64,000 bases of DNA from Mucilaginibacter rubeus. GTDB lineage: Bacteria; Bacteroidota; Bacteroidia; Sphingobacteriales; Sphingobacteriaceae. The notes beneath the pieces were generated by a model that was not told the DNA's origin, made no database searches, and saw nothing but the letters and a program-made list of their open reading frames with translations. Below are positions 34,541 to 43,390 of the stretch, one piece after another. The first letter of the stretch is position 1; every line of letters starts with the position of its first letter. The stretch lies in assembly GCF_003286415.2 (NCBI RefSeq), contig NZ_CP043450.1, forward strand, positions 3,472,001 through 3,536,000, read 5' to 3'. The position numbers were made by a program, and so were the translations under genes.

Positions 34541-35467
34541 GTGACAAAAAAAGCGCTTCTGACTGCATTTTCAATATTACTTTGTCTGCAAAGCTTTGCA
34601 CAGTATTATGATGAGGGTACCCGGCTAAAAAAGCTCAACGAGTACCAGGATAGTCTGGCCAAACTCGGCAAAAAAATTGTGAACGATGAAAATGATATGG
34701 AGCGTAAAAATGCCAATTATCAGTTTATCAAAACATTGGTACAGGCCTTAAAAATCAATAACTCTTTTCTGTTCCCCTTTGATTCGCTTAAAAGTATAAG
34801 TATTGTTAACTCGCCCGATAACCGTTTTCGTATCCTGAGTTGGCATGTCATCAACCTTGATGGCAGCTACCGCTTTTACGGTACAGTACAAATAAATACC
34901 GGCGGCGCGCTTAAAATGTTCCCGCTTGAAGATTATTCACCGCTTCAAAAAAATCCGGAAGATTCCGTAACCGATAGCCACAAATGGTATGGCGCCCAAT
35001 ATTATAAAATAATGCCGGTGTATGGTCCTAAACCTTACTACGTATTATTAGGTTGGAAAGGTAACACTGTAAAATCCACCAAAAAAGTGATCGATGTAAT
35101 CTCCTTTAATAACGGTGTACCTGAATTTGGCATGCCAGTATTTAATGGTAACGGCAAAACCCGCGACAGGGTGGTATTTGAATACGCCAGGCAGGTATCT
35201 ATGCTATTGCGGTATCTCCCCGAACAAAATCTGATTGTGTTCGACCACCTTTCGGCCCCCGATGGCAGGAGCAAAGATAAACCCGAAACGTTTGGCCCGG
35301 ATCTGAGTTACGATGGCTATAAACTGAAAGAAGGGCGCTGGACTTATGTAGAAGACCTCGACATGCGTAATATTTCCAGCGGAGAATCTTCAGCTACCGA
35401 TACGGAATATGTTGATCCTAAAAAACAGGCGGCGAAAGATCGCGCACTCGTGCCAACACGTCATTAA
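34541..35467 (+). CDS. Secreted protein of unknown function
   Basis: 308 residues from a GTG start with a signal peptide (KKALLTAFSILLCLQSFAQ). The mature protein is mixed alpha/beta with no family that I recognise. The N-terminal 45 residues after cleavage form a charged helix (EGTRLKKLNEYQDSLAKLGK), followed by beta-rich blocks (FRILSWHVINLDGSYRFYG, YYVLLGWKGNTVKSTKKVID). The C-terminus is basic and polar. It may be periplasmic or outer-membrane linked. It lies between the thiolase and a POT transporter gene on the same strand, with 121 bases before the latter. Confidence 0.7.
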   Translation: MTKKALLTAFSILLCLQSFAQYYDEGTRLKKLNEYQDSLAKLGKKIVNDENDMERKNANYQFIKTLVQALKINNSFLFPFDSLKSISIVNSPDNRFRILSWHVINLDGSYRFYGTVQINTGGALKMFPLEDYSPLQKNPEDSVTDSHKWYGAQYYKIMPVYGPKPYYVLLGWKGNTVKSTKKVIDVISFNNGVPEFGMPVFNGNGKTRDRVVFEYARQVSMLLRYLPEQNLIVFDHLSAPDGRSKDKPETFGPDLSYDGYKLKEGRWTYVEDLDMRNISSGESSATDTEYVDPKKQAAKDRALVPTRH

Positions 35468-35538
35468 GAAATTAAATAACAGCAATAATCAAAAATTAAC
35501 CATTTTGTTACATAAAGTATCCCACTTTCGGTATTAAA

Positions 35539-35568
35539 TTTTGGTTTGGAAGATTTATATTACCTTTA
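35539..35568 (+). promoter_or_regulatory. Predicted promoter of the POT transporter gene
   Basis: TTTTG at 35539-35543 and TACCTTTA at 35561-35568, with a 17-base spacer, are close to the Bacteroidota minus-33/minus-7 consensus. The ATG at 35589 lies about 20 bases further on. Confidence 0.45.
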
Positions 35569-35588
35569 GCAAATTTTTAAGTTAACTG

Positions 35589-37067
35589 ATGCAAGAAAAA
35601 ACTGCTCCCCTAAAATCTCGATTCCCCAAGAGCGTCCCTTACATTATTGGCAACGAAGCCGCAGAACGTTTTAGCTTTTATGGCATGCGTTCCATACTCA
35701 CCTTATTTTTGGTAAAACAATTCTTTAACCCTACCGGGGCTCAAGCATTAGCTCAACAGGCTGATGCCCATGCCAATAAATTGAATCACTTATTTGTGAT
35801 GGTGGCCTACGCTTTGCCATTTGTAGGCGGTATGGTGGCCGACTGGTTTACCGGTAAATATAAACTGATCCTTTATATTTCCATGGTGTATTGCCTTGGC
35901 CATCTTTTGCTGGCCATGTTTGATACAAGTCTTAGTGGTTTCGAGATAGGTATGCTTGTTGTAGCTATCGGTGCCGGTGGTATCAAATCGTGCGTTTCGG
36001 CCAACGTAGGCGACCAGTTTGATGCCAGCAATCAAGATTTGCTATCAAAGGTTTACGGCTGGTTTTACTTTAGCATAAACGCGGGCTCTATGCTATCTAC
36101 TGTTGCTATCCCTACTATTTACAAATATTATGGCCCTAAATGGGCTTTCGGTATTCCCGGCATATTAATGGGTTTGGCGACTGTTATATTTTTCATGGGC
36201 CGCAAAAAATATGTAAAAGTGCCTCCGCAGGGCGTAAACCGAAACAACCTGGTGTTTATTACATGGTATGCACTTACCAATTTGAGTAAAAGGAAACCTG
36301 GCCAATCATTCCTTGATATTGCTAAAGAAAGTTATGATCCGGAACGTGTTGAAGGAGTTAAAGCGGTATACCGCGTAATTGCCGTATTCTTTTTTGCATT
36401 GGCGTTTTGGGCTGTTTGGGACCAGTGCCTTTCAGAATGGACGCTTTATGCTGCAAAAATGGATCGTAACATTAATCTCGGTTTTACTTCATTCCAGATA
36501 GAACCGGGTTCAATGTCTACGTTTAATACCATTTTCCTTCTGCTATTCATACCACTTTTTAACTATCTGATTTATCCTAATTTAGATAAAATCGGATTAA
36601 AAACAACACCTTTACGCAGGCTTGGTGCCGGTTTGGTTTTAACAGCATTATCATTTGTAGTTATCGGTTTTACCCATGTTAGTATTGATAATGGTGGCAC
36701 ACCTTCAATGTGGTGGCAGGTATTGGCCTTTTTAATACTATCGGCTGCAGAAGTATTGGTATCAATTACCGGCCTGGAATACGCATACACACATTCTCCA
36801 AAATCAATGAAAAGTACCATGTCGGGCATTTGGTTCCTTGTTGTTTCATTCGGAAACCTGATCACCGCACTTGTTAACGGACTCATTGAAGACGGTGGCT
36901 GGTGGGCTAAAAACCTGAAAGGCGCTAATTATGAATGGTTTTTTGTGACCTTTATTTGTGTGTTCATCATCATATTCCTGTTTGTTTCTCCGCGCCTTAA
37001 AGAAAGAAACTACATTACAGATCCGTACGAGGAAAACCAGGTTATTGCCGACACGAATAATCTTTAA
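35589..37067 (+). CDS. POT-family proton-dependent oligopeptide transporter
   Basis: 492 residues with 12-14 membrane helices. The family signature ExxERFxxYG is present in GNEAAERFSFYGMRSILTL (residues 22-40), and WFYFSINAGSMLSTV matches the PTR2 signature. The domain FLILSAAEVLVSITGLEYAYTHSPKSMKS in the C-terminal half is also conserved. It imports di- and tripeptides with protons. The transcript ends at a strong terminator. No peptidase gene is adjacent. Confidence 0.93.
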   Translation: MQEKTAPLKSRFPKSVPYIIGNEAAERFSFYGMRSILTLFLVKQFFNPTGAQALAQQADAHANKLNHLFVMVAYALPFVGGMVADWFTGKYKLILYISMVYCLGHLLLAMFDTSLSGFEIGMLVVAIGAGGIKSCVSANVGDQFDASNQDLLSKVYGWFYFSINAGSMLSTVAIPTIYKYYGPKWAFGIPGILMGLATVIFFMGRKKYVKVPPQGVNRNNLVFITWYALTNLSKRKPGQSFLDIAKESYDPERVEGVKAVYRVIAVFFFALAFWAVWDQCLSEWTLYAAKMDRNINLGFTSFQIEPGSMSTFNTIFLLLFIPLFNYLIYPNLDKIGLKTTPLRRLGAGLVLTALSFVVIGFTHVSIDNGGTPSMWWQVLAFLILSAAEVLVSITGLEYAYTHSPKSMKSTMSGIWFLVVSFGNLITALVNGLIEDGGWWAKNLKGANYEWFFVTFICVFIIIFLFVSPRLKERNYITDPYEENQVIADTNNL

Positions 37068-37081
37068 AATATTAAAACAAG

Positions 37082-37107
37082 AAAAGGATAGCGCAAGCTT
37101 TCCTTTT
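37082..37107 (+). terminator. Rho-independent terminator after the POT gene
   Basis: AAAAGGA-T-AGC, GCAA tetraloop, GCT-T-TCCTTTT: a stem with one T-T mismatch and a GNRA-type loop, followed by a run of T's. It starts 15 bases after the stop codon. Confidence 0.88.
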
Positions 37108-37180
37108 TTTTTGTTTTGATGCCCTTTAAATTGATTAATTTCGCACCCTAAATATTACCTAATTTTCAAAATACTGTTCA

Positions 37181-37912
37181 GTGCCCGATAGCGTTGTAAT
37201 CATACCTACCTATAATGAGAAGGAAAATATCGAGCGGATGATCCGCAAAGTATTTTCTCTGCCTCATGATTTCCATATTCTGATCATTGACGACGGATCG
37301 CCCGACGGTACGCCCCAGATTGTAAAAAGTTTACAGCCCGAATATGACGGACGCCTTTTTATTGAGGAACGTGCGGGTAAACAAGGACTGGGTACCGCCT
37401 ATATACACGGTTTTAAATGGTGCATTGCCCGCCATTACGATTATATTTTTGAAATGGATGCCGATTTTTCGCATAACCCGGATGATCTGCTGAAATTAAG
37501 GCAAGCCTGCATTGATGGTGCCGACGCCGCTATTGGCTCACGTTATGTAACCGGTGTAAACGTGGTAAACTGGCCAATGAGCAGGGTACTCATGAGTTAC
37601 TTTGCATCCGTTTATGTACGTTTTATAACCGGTATGAAAGTACAGGATGCTACCGCGGGCTTTATGTGCTACAAACGTAAAGTCCTGGAAACCGTTCAGC
37701 TCAATAAGGTCAAATTTGTGGGTTACGCCTTCCAGATTGAGATGAAATACACCACCGTTAAACATGGCTTTAAGCTTGTTGAAGTACCCATCATATTTAC
37801 AGATCGTACTGCAGGTACCTCTAAAATGTCAACCAGTATTTTCCGCGAAGCATTTTTAGGTGTTATCCAAATGAAGATCAACAGCATTTTCAGGAAATAT
37901 CCGGAAGGATGA
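37181..37912 (+). CDS. Polyprenol-phosphate mannosyltransferase-like GT2 glycosyltransferase
   Basis: 243 residues from a GTG start; a single-domain soluble GT2 enzyme like Dpm1. VVIIPTYNEKENIERM (residues 4-19), IIDDGSPDGTPQIV and FEMDADFSHNPDD (DAD metal site) are diagnostic, as is the ATAGFMCYKRKVLE block. It transfers a sugar from GDP- or UDP-sugar to undecaprenyl phosphate for use in glycan or protein glycosylation at the membrane. It lacks the C-terminal membrane helices found in some relatives. A degenerate repeat region follows. Confidence 0.9.
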   Translation: MPDSVVIIPTYNEKENIERMIRKVFSLPHDFHILIIDDGSPDGTPQIVKSLQPEYDGRLFIEERAGKQGLGTAYIHGFKWCIARHYDYIFEMDADFSHNPDDLLKLRQACIDGADAAIGSRYVTGVNVVNWPMSRVLMSYFASVYVRFITGMKVQDATAGFMCYKRKVLETVQLNKVKFVGYAFQIEMKYTTVKHGFKLVEVPIIFTDRTAGTSKMSTSIFREAFLGVIQMKINSIFRKYPEG

Positions 37913-38083
37913 TTCTTGAGGCGAAAGGATAAAGGTTAAAGGCGAAAGGTAGAAGCATTTCGCCTTTTTACATTCTAAAAAAATAAAGAAAACCTTTCGC
38001 CTTTTACCTTTCGCCTTTAACCTAACAATAAAAGAAACAAACCTTTTACCTTTAACCTTTCACCTTTAGCCTAAAAAATTACT
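37913..38083. repeat. Degenerate heptamer repeats forming a large hairpin
   Basis: The region is built of 7-base units of the form GGNNAAA (GGCGAAA, GGATAAA, GGTTAAA) on one side and their complements on the other. An 18-base block AGGTTAAAGGCGAAAGGT (37933-37950) has its perfect complement at 38006-38023. It separates the glycosyltransferase gene from ruvB and may act as a terminator or be a slipped-repeat scar. The same heptamer style is seen at 43210-43279. Confidence 0.65.
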
Positions 38084-38096
38084 AATTTCGTTGGCA

Positions 38097-39119
38097 ATGA
38101 ATGAGCATCTTGATCCTAACCGTGAACGCCTCAACAATGCCGAACGTGATATCGAAAAAGTATTGCGGCCTCAGCAATTTGAGGATTTTACCGGTCAGCA
38201 TAAAATATTAGCCAACTTAAAGATCTTTGTGCAGGCTGCCCGCCAACGTGGCGAGGCGCTTGACCATGTACTATTGCATGGCCCTCCGGGTTTGGGCAAA
38301 ACCACCCTATCCCATATTATAGCCAACGAAATGGGCGTTGGCATCAAAATCACTTCTGGCCCAGTTTTGGATAAACCAGGTGATTTGGCAGGCTTACTTA
38401 CCAACCTGGAAACAGGTGACATCCTTTTTATTGACGAAATTCACCGTTTAAGTCCCCTGGTTGAGGAATATTTGTACTCGGCCATGGAAGATTTCAAGAT
38501 TGATATTATGCTGGAGAGCGGCCCCAATGCCCGCTCAGTACAGATCTCCCTTAATCCTTTTACATTGGTTGGGGCTACTACCCGTTCGGGCTTACTTACC
38601 GCGCCATTGAGAGCCAGGTTTGGGATCAACTCCCGGTTAGAATATTATGATGCAAAACTGCTTACCACCATTGTATTACGTTCAGCATCGATATTAAAAA
38701 CTCCTATTACCGATGAAGGGGCCTATGAAATTGCCCGCCGCAGCCGGGGTACCCCACGTATTGCTAACGCTTTACTTCGCCGCACACGTGATTTTGCCCA
38801 GATTAAAGGCAACGGCAAAATTGATACTGAGATTGCTGAATATGCGCTTAATGCCTTAAACGTAGACAGTCACGGCCTTGATGAAATGGACAACAAGATC
38901 CTGTTGACTATCATTGATAAATTTAAAGGTGGCCCTGTTGGTTTAAAAACCGTAGCCACAGCTGTTGGCGAAGATGAAGGTACCATTGAAGAGGTCTACG
39001 AACCATTCCTGATACAGGAGGGCTTTATCATGCGCACAGCGCGCGGACGAGAAGTTACCGAAGCCGCCTATAAACATTTGGGCAAGATAAAGCTGGGGGG
39101 AAATCCATCGTTATTTTGA
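38097..39119 (+). CDS. ruvB: Holliday junction branch migration helicase RuvB
   Basis: The ATG at 38097 ([20 protein letters not shown]) gives 340 residues, the normal length; a TTG at 38091 would add two. Walker [11 protein letters not shown] (residues 61-70), Walker [12 protein letters not shown] (D114, E115), the sensor region [19 protein letters not shown] with the Arg finger, and the C-terminal winged helix [19 protein letters not shown] are all present. It drives branch migration with RuvA, which is not nearby. A TAATTTCG box at 38083-38090 could be its minus-7 element, which would leave a very short leader. Confidence 0.97.
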   Translation: MNEHLDPNRERLNNAERDIEKVLRPQQFEDFTGQHKILANLKIFVQAARQRGEALDHVLLHGPPGLGKTTLSHIIANEMGVGIKITSGPVLDKPGDLAGLLTNLETGDILFIDEIHRLSPLVEEYLYSAMEDFKIDIMLESGPNARSVQISLNPFTLVGATTRSGLLTAPLRARFGINSRLEYYDAKLLTTIVLRSASILKTPITDEGAYEIARRSRGTPRIANALLRRTRDFAQIKGNGKIDTEIAEYALNALNVDSHGLDEMDNKILLTIIDKFKGGPVGLKTVATAVGEDEGTIEEVYEPFLIQEGFIMRTARGREVTEAAYKHLGKIKLGGNPSLF

Positions 39120-39147
39120 TATAAACCTACATACATTGCCACCAATC

Positions 39148-40350
39148 ATGAAAACCAAATTAAAACTACTGCTAACTACAACCGCGCTTATTTTAAGCGG
39201 CATAGGCATAGCGGGCGCACAAACAACACCTCCGCCGCCGGTTTCTGCACCCGCTCCTGCCCCATCAGTAACCCTACCTGCCGATTCTGTTAACAAAGCA
39301 AAAAAGGATACCGTACCTGCAGTTCACAAACCTATACCTACTTTAAAAGTGGGTATCATGGGTTTAAACCACGATCATATTCACCTGATATTAAGCGAGT
39401 ATCGTAAAGGCAACGTGAATATTGTAGGTATTGCCGAACCTAACAAGAAGCTTTGGGAAAAATTTGGCAAAGCATATAACCTTCCCGATTCCCTGTTTTT
39501 TGAGGATCTGAAGAAAATGTGTACTACCCGCAAACCTGCCATTGTATTAGGTTACAACGAGGTTGGCAAACATGTTGATATTGTGGAAACCTGCGCACCT
39601 TTGGGTATTTCCGTTATGGTTGAAAAACCTTTGGCAGCTACCCTTGAACAGGCTAAACGCATGGAATTCCTGGCGCTTAAATATTACGTTAAGGTATTAA
39701 CCAACTATGAAACTACCTGGTATCCATCGTTCCAGGATGCTTATAATACAGTTAAGCTGGATAGCGTAGGCATGATCCGCAGAATGGTAGTTCATGACGG
39801 ACATCAGGGTCCTCGTGAAATTGGTTGCAGTGAAGATTTCCTGAGCTGGCTTACCGATCCTGTTCTGAATGGCGCAGGAGCACTTAACGATTTTGGCTGT
39901 TACGGTGCCGATTTAATGACCTGGTTAATGAAAGGCCAGCGTCCGATAGCTGTAACCGCTATTGCAAGGCATTACAAACCCAATATATATCCAAAGGTTG
40001 AAGATGATGCCACCATATTAGTTGAATATGCCAATGCCACCGGGCAAATAGAAGCCTCATGGAACTGGCCTTTCGGTATTAAGGATATGGAGATTTTTGG
40101 AGCTAAGGGTTATATTCATGCTTTTGATAAGGATAGCGTGGAACTAAAAGTTAATAACCGAGTGCGAGGCTATAAAGCAACACCGCTTGTTTCGCCTGCC
40201 GACGCACCTGTTGCATATTTTACTGCCGCTTTGCAAAACCCGCTCAGAAACCCTGATGACCGTTCATCATTAAAATATAATATGATAGTGATGCAGATCC
40301 TTGATGCTGCTAAACGCTCAATAAAAGAAGGTAAACGCATCGTATTATAA
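39148..40350 (+). CDS. Exported Gfo/Idh/MocA-family oxidoreductase
   Basis: The ATG at 39148 begins a signal peptide (KTKLKLLLTTTALILSGIGIAGAQ); the 400-residue product then has a Pro/Ala-rich linker (residues about 28-55) before a Gfo/Idh/MocA domain with LKVGIMGLNHDHIHLIL as the Rossmann start, VNIVGIAEPNKKLWEKF, and the VEKPLAAT motif with the catalytic Lys. Bacteroidota export many such proteins, usually using tightly bound NAD(P) to process sugars. It stands 28 bases after ruvB, likely by chance rather than function. A strong terminator follows. Confidence 0.85.
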   Translation: MKTKLKLLLTTTALILSGIGIAGAQTTPPPPVSAPAPAPSVTLPADSVNKAKKDTVPAVHKPIPTLKVGIMGLNHDHIHLILSEYRKGNVNIVGIAEPNKKLWEKFGKAYNLPDSLFFEDLKKMCTTRKPAIVLGYNEVGKHVDIVETCAPLGISVMVEKPLAATLEQAKRMEFLALKYYVKVLTNYETTWYPSFQDAYNTVKLDSVGMIRRMVVHDGHQGPREIGCSEDFLSWLTDPVLNGAGALNDFGCYGADLMTWLMKGQRPIAVTAIARHYKPNIYPKVEDDATILVEYANATGQIEASWNWPFGIKDMEIFGAKGYIHAFDKDSVELKVNNRVRGYKATPLVSPADAPVAYFTAALQNPLRNPDDRSSLKYNMIVMQILDAAKRSIKEGKRIVL

Positions 40351-40369
40351 GTCTAATTAGTATAATTAT

Positions 40370-40400
40370 AAAAAGCTCTGCAAAGTTTGCGGGGCTTTTT
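40370..40400 (+). terminator. Terminator after the Gfo/Idh/MocA gene
   Basis: AAAAAGCTCTGCAA (40370-40383) pairs with TTGCGGGGCTTTTT (40387-40400), including two G-T wobbles, around a 3-base loop; ATTTTAG follows. Confidence 0.85.
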
Positions 40401-40527
40401 ATTTTAGTTTCCATCTTACGGTTAAATTCTAAATTGATAATTAATTTTATTTACATGTCTGGGCTTGCATGTTATATAATTATTAATTTAGCCGCCGTTA
40501 ATTTAAGGAATAAAACCAACCTATAAT

Positions 40528-41421
40528 ATGATAAAACAAACATTAGCCATGCTGGCGCTTTGTGCTTTCGGCGCTGTTTCATGCCAGTCAAAGCCATCTG
40601 ATAAATCAACTACTGCCAGCCCGGCTACTGAGGCTCCGGCAACTACTAATAATGCTGTTCCGCAAGGCGATGCTGCCGCGATTTTAGCTCGTAAGCAGGT
40701 ACCAATCCTTTGTTACCACCAAATCCGCGACTGGAAACCTACAGATTCAAAAAATGCCAAAGATTACATAGTACAGGTTGCGGCTTTTAAAGAACACATC
40801 AAAATGCTGGCCGATAGTGGTTACCATACTATACTACCCGATCAGCTTTATGCTTACCTTACCAAAGGTGCGCCGCTGCCTAAAAAGCCTATCATGCTTA
40901 CTTTTGATGATACTGATCTCGACCAGTTCACTATCGCCAACCCTACCCTTAAAAAGTATGGTTTTAAAGCTGTTTATTTTGTGATGACCGTATCATTAGG
41001 CCGTCCGCATTACATGACCAAAGAGCAGGTAAAACAACTATCTGACGAAGGTAACGTTGTTGCCAGCCACACCTGGGACCATCACCGTGTTGACCGTTAT
41101 TCACATACCTCAACCCTGAAAATCATTGGTAAAAACGGTAAAATAACTAATCGCCCGGTTGATGATTGGGTTACCCAGATTGAAAAACCAACCAAAACGT
41201 TGGAAGAGATCACCGGTAAAAAAATGGATTATTTTGCGTATCCGTTCGGTATCTGGAACAAAGCCGCTTTGCCTGAATTACGTAAACGTGGCTTTAAAAT
41301 GGCTTTCCAATTGGCTGATAAACGTGACCAGACTGATCCGCTGATGACCGTACGCCGTATCCTGGACAGCGGTTACTGGAGCACTAAAACCCTGAGCAAC
41401 AGCATCAGGAATAGCTTTTAG
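40528..41421 (+). CDS. Polysaccharide deacetylase-type lipoprotein (NodB domain)
   Basis: 297 residues. The N-terminus IKQTLAMLALCAFGAVSC is a lipoprotein signal with lipid-attached Cys19, followed by a Ser/Thr/Ala-rich linker. The NodB domain starts with VPILCYHQIRDW near residue 60; KPIMLTFDDTDLDQF supplies the Asp pair, and VVASHTWDHHRV supplies the zinc-binding His residues (HTxxHH). It is anchored in the periplasmic or outer-membrane leaflet and probably removes acetyl groups from a glycan. It ends in a region of strong hairpins. Confidence 0.87.
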   Translation: MIKQTLAMLALCAFGAVSCQSKPSDKSTTASPATEAPATTNNAVPQGDAAAILARKQVPILCYHQIRDWKPTDSKNAKDYIVQVAAFKEHIKMLADSGYHTILPDQLYAYLTKGAPLPKKPIMLTFDDTDLDQFTIANPTLKKYGFKAVYFVMTVSLGRPHYMTKEQVKQLSDEGNVVASHTWDHHRVDRYSHTSTLKIIGKNGKITNRPVDDWVTQIEKPTKTLEEITGKKMDYFAYPFGIWNKAALPELRKRGFKMAFQLADKRDQTDPLMTVRRILDSGYWSTKTLSNSIRNSF

Positions 41422-41428
41422 CCCCCGG

Positions 41429-41546
41429 CCCCTAAAGGGGAGTATTCGGAGAAATTTTCAAACGAAAATGCCCGCTCGTTGAGCGGGCATTTTCGTTTGA
41501 TAGTATTGAAATAAATAATAGCATCAAAACCTCCCCCTTTAGGGGG
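41429..41546. repeat. Nested inverted repeats around a perfect 20-bp terminator stem
   Basis: The inner stem has 20-base perfect arms at 41458-41477 and 41481-41500 with a 3-base loop GTT (arm core GAAAATGCCCGCTC), between convergent genes. The outer elements CCCCTAAAGGGGAG (41429-41442) and CTCCCCCTTTAGGGGG (41531-41546) are each palindromic and are complementary to each other. The inner stem is a likely bidirectional terminator. Confidence 0.75.
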
Positions 41547-41553
41547 ACGGGGT

Positions 41554-41742
41554 TTACAAATCCTCCCCTGCCGGGCCCTGCCCCTTGTTTGATGACGGCA
41601 TTTTGCTAATATCCTTTTCGTCCGGTGCTAAATGAACAATTTCGGCTATTATGGTATCATCGCCGGTGTTTTCACCTAACTCATCGTTGTGCAGGTCCGA
41701 ATTATCATTATTCATCGCTGCAGCTTTATCTATTGTTTCCAT
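41554..41742 (-). CDS. Small acidic protein of unknown function
   Basis: A 62-residue protein rich in Asp, Glu and Asn with no hydrophobic segment or known motif; parts such as NNDNSDLHNDELGENTGDD look disordered. It starts 11 bases after the stop of the STAS/SEC14-type gene on the same strand, so they probably share an mRNA. The downstream hairpins would end that transcript. Coding status is supported by position and by its ATG, but the sequence alone is weak evidence. Confidence 0.5.
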   Translation of the reverse strand: METIDKAAAMNNDNSDLHNDELGENTGDDTIIAEIVHLAPDEKDISKMPSSNKGQGPAGEDL

Positions 41743-41752
41743 AACGATATGT

Positions 41753-42121
41753 TTATTTAATTCCCGTTACCCATTTTACCGCTTCGTCTAAATCCTCCAG
41801 CCGGTAGCCGGCAAACTTGCCCGGTAAAATATATTTAAACAGGTGGCTAAATTCGCGCACGCCATCCTGGTCAGTTACTACGGCAACCTTGTTCCAACGG
41901 GTAAAATACTTAAGGCCAAGTCTGACATTTCCACACCAGGCACCTGCTGTAAAATTCTTAATATTGGTTTCCAACACCAGTAAAAAGTTTAACCGCCCGG
42001 TTTGTCTTACCTGTTGCTCAAGCAAAGGCTGTAAAGCTCTTTCGTAATCATCTACATTAACGTGGCCAACTGCATGTATCCCTAACACATGCGCAGGCAA
42101 ATATCTTATATGCTCAAGCAT
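41753..42121 (-). CDS. SpoIIAA-like STAS/SEC14-domain protein
   Basis: A 122-residue single-domain protein resembling the SpoIIAA-like/STAS family: a first strand with LPAHVLGIHAVGHVNVDDYE, a central LNFLLVLETNIKNFTAG, then WNKVAVVTDQDGVREFSHLF and FRLED-like GYRLEDLDEAVKWVTG at the end. These are cytoplasmic, possibly lipid- or nucleotide-binding; no anti-sigma partner is adjacent. A small acidic protein gene follows within 11 bases. Confidence 0.75.
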   Translation of the reverse strand: MLEHIRYLPAHVLGIHAVGHVNVDDYERALQPLLEQQVRQTGRLNFLLVLETNIKNFTAGAWCGNVRLGLKYFTRWNKVAVVTDQDGVREFSHLFKYILPGKFAGYRLEDLDEAVKWVTGIK

Positions 42122-42269
42122 GCCATAAATCCGTATTGCTTATAAGTTACAAAAACTGAACCAATAGTGATTTTATAGCCAAACGGAGTATTAATACCCT
42201 TTTATAGGTACGTAATACCGCTCAACATATTGCGACATATCGTATGCAGCCATCAATTTTAATTTGTAC

Positions 42270-42277
42270 TATCTTTG
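42270..42277 (+). promoter_or_regulatory. Perfect minus-7 element directly before queG
   Basis: TATCTTTG matches TAnnTTTG and ends 5 bases before the chosen queG ATG at 42283. If it is the true promoter, the mRNA starts at or very near the start codon and queG would be leaderless. No good minus-33 TTG is seen at the usual spacing. Confidence 0.35.
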
Positions 42278-42282
42278 CAGCA

Positions 42283-43215
42283 ATGCAGCAAAACAAGGCC
42301 ACATATAGTCAACTCATTAAAAACGAGGCACAAAAGCTTGGTTTTTTGTTTTGCGGCATTGCTAAAGCGGAGTTTTTGGAAGAAGAGGCCCCACGCCTCG
42401 AAGCCTGGCTCAACAAGAATATGCATGGCGAAATGGCCTACATGGAAAACCATTTCGATAAACGCCTCGACCCGCGTTTACTGGTTGATGGGGCAAAATC
42501 TGTTATATCATTAGGTATTAACTACTATACCGATCAGCGCCAGGACGATCCCTCGGCGCCTAAAATTTCCAAATACGCTTACGGCATTGATTACCATACC
42601 GTAATTAAAGACAAACTAAGGCAATTACTACAGATCATCAACGAGCAGATTGGTGAAGTAGGTGGCCGCGCGTTTGTTGATTCGGCACCGGTGCTTGATA
42701 AAGCCTGGGCACGGAAAGCTGGCATGGGATGGATTGGGAAAAACAGCAACCTGCTCAACAAAAAGGCAGGATCATTCTTTTTCCTGGCCGAACTGATCAT
42801 CGATCTTGAACTGGAATACGATATAGCCCCTACCGCCGATCATTGTGGTACCTGCACCAATTGCATTGATGCCTGCCCTACAGATGCCATTGTTGGCCCC
42901 TACGTGGTTGACGGCAGCCGTTGTATCTCCTATCTAACCATCGAGCTTAAAAACGAGATCCCGCAGGAGTTTAAAGGTAAAATGGACAACTGGATGTTTG
43001 GCTGCGATGTTTGCCAGGATGTTTGTCCCTGGAACCGCTTCTCTGTTTTGAACACCGAGCCGGCCTTCAGCCCCCACCCCGATCTGCTGCACCTGAAAAC
43101 TGCCGACTGGCAAGACATAAGCCAGGATATTTTTCAAAAGGTATTCAAAAACTCAGCTGTTAAACGCACAAAATTTAGCGGATTGAAGCGGAATATTGAT
43201 TTTTTGAATGGCTAA
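42283..43215 (+). CDS. queG: Epoxyqueuosine reductase QueG
   Basis: The ATG at 42283 gives 310 residues and avoids a 13-residue hydrophobic extension that is not family-like. The N-terminal domain includes [20 protein letters not shown] and [37 protein letters not shown] and [13 protein letters not shown] bind the two 4Fe-4S clusters. It uses cobalamin to convert epoxyqueuosine to queuosine at tRNA wobble position 34. The last codons run into a ten-copy heptamer array; the stop TAA lies within the first unit. Confidence 0.96.
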   Translation: MQQNKATYSQLIKNEAQKLGFLFCGIAKAEFLEEEAPRLEAWLNKNMHGEMAYMENHFDKRLDPRLLVDGAKSVISLGINYYTDQRQDDPSAPKISKYAYGIDYHTVIKDKLRQLLQIINEQIGEVGGRAFVDSAPVLDKAWARKAGMGWIGKNSNLLNKKAGSFFFLAELIIDLELEYDIAPTADHCGTCTNCIDACPTDAIVGPYVVDGSRCISYLTIELKNEIPQEFKGKMDNWMFGCDVCQDVCPWNRFSVLNTEPAFSPHPDLLHLKTADWQDISQDIFQKVFKNSAVKRTKFSGLKRNIDFLNG

Positions 43216-43280
43216 AGGCTAAAGGCTAAAGGCTAAAGGCTAAAGGCTAAAGGCTAAAGGCTAAAGGCTAAAGGCTAAAG
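43210..43280. repeat. Ten-copy tandem heptamer array on the queG stop codon
   Basis: GGCTAAA repeats ten times without error from 43210 to 43279, and one further G follows. The first unit contains the queG stop TAA (43213-43215). The unit length is not a multiple of three, and all copies are identical, which suggests recent slippage expansion. Confidence 0.95.
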
Positions 43281-43324
43281 TGGAACGAATTCACGAGACT
43301 AAGGTTTCAGGATATTATCAACAA

Positions 43325-43354
43325 AAGCCCCTGCATAAATTCCTGCAAGGGCTT
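43325..43354 (-). terminator. Hairpin after the exonuclease gene
   Basis: AAGCCCCTGCA (43325-43335) pairs with TGCAAGGGCTT (43344-43354) with one C-A mismatch; on the minus strand TTTTGTT follows. It is about 36 bases after the stop of the exonuclease at 43391. Confidence 0.65.
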
Positions 43355-43390
43355 CAATATTTAATTCTGAAAATTCTGATTCAGACGCTA

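Noticed and set aside
37913..38083. Period-7 repeats before ruvB considered as a CRISPR array.
   Set aside because: Units are 7 bases, without spacers or cas genes nearby.
43210..43280. GGCTAAA array considered as a CRISPR array or an origin iteron set.
   Set aside because: There are no spacers, no Rep or DnaA-box context, and the array sits at a gene end.
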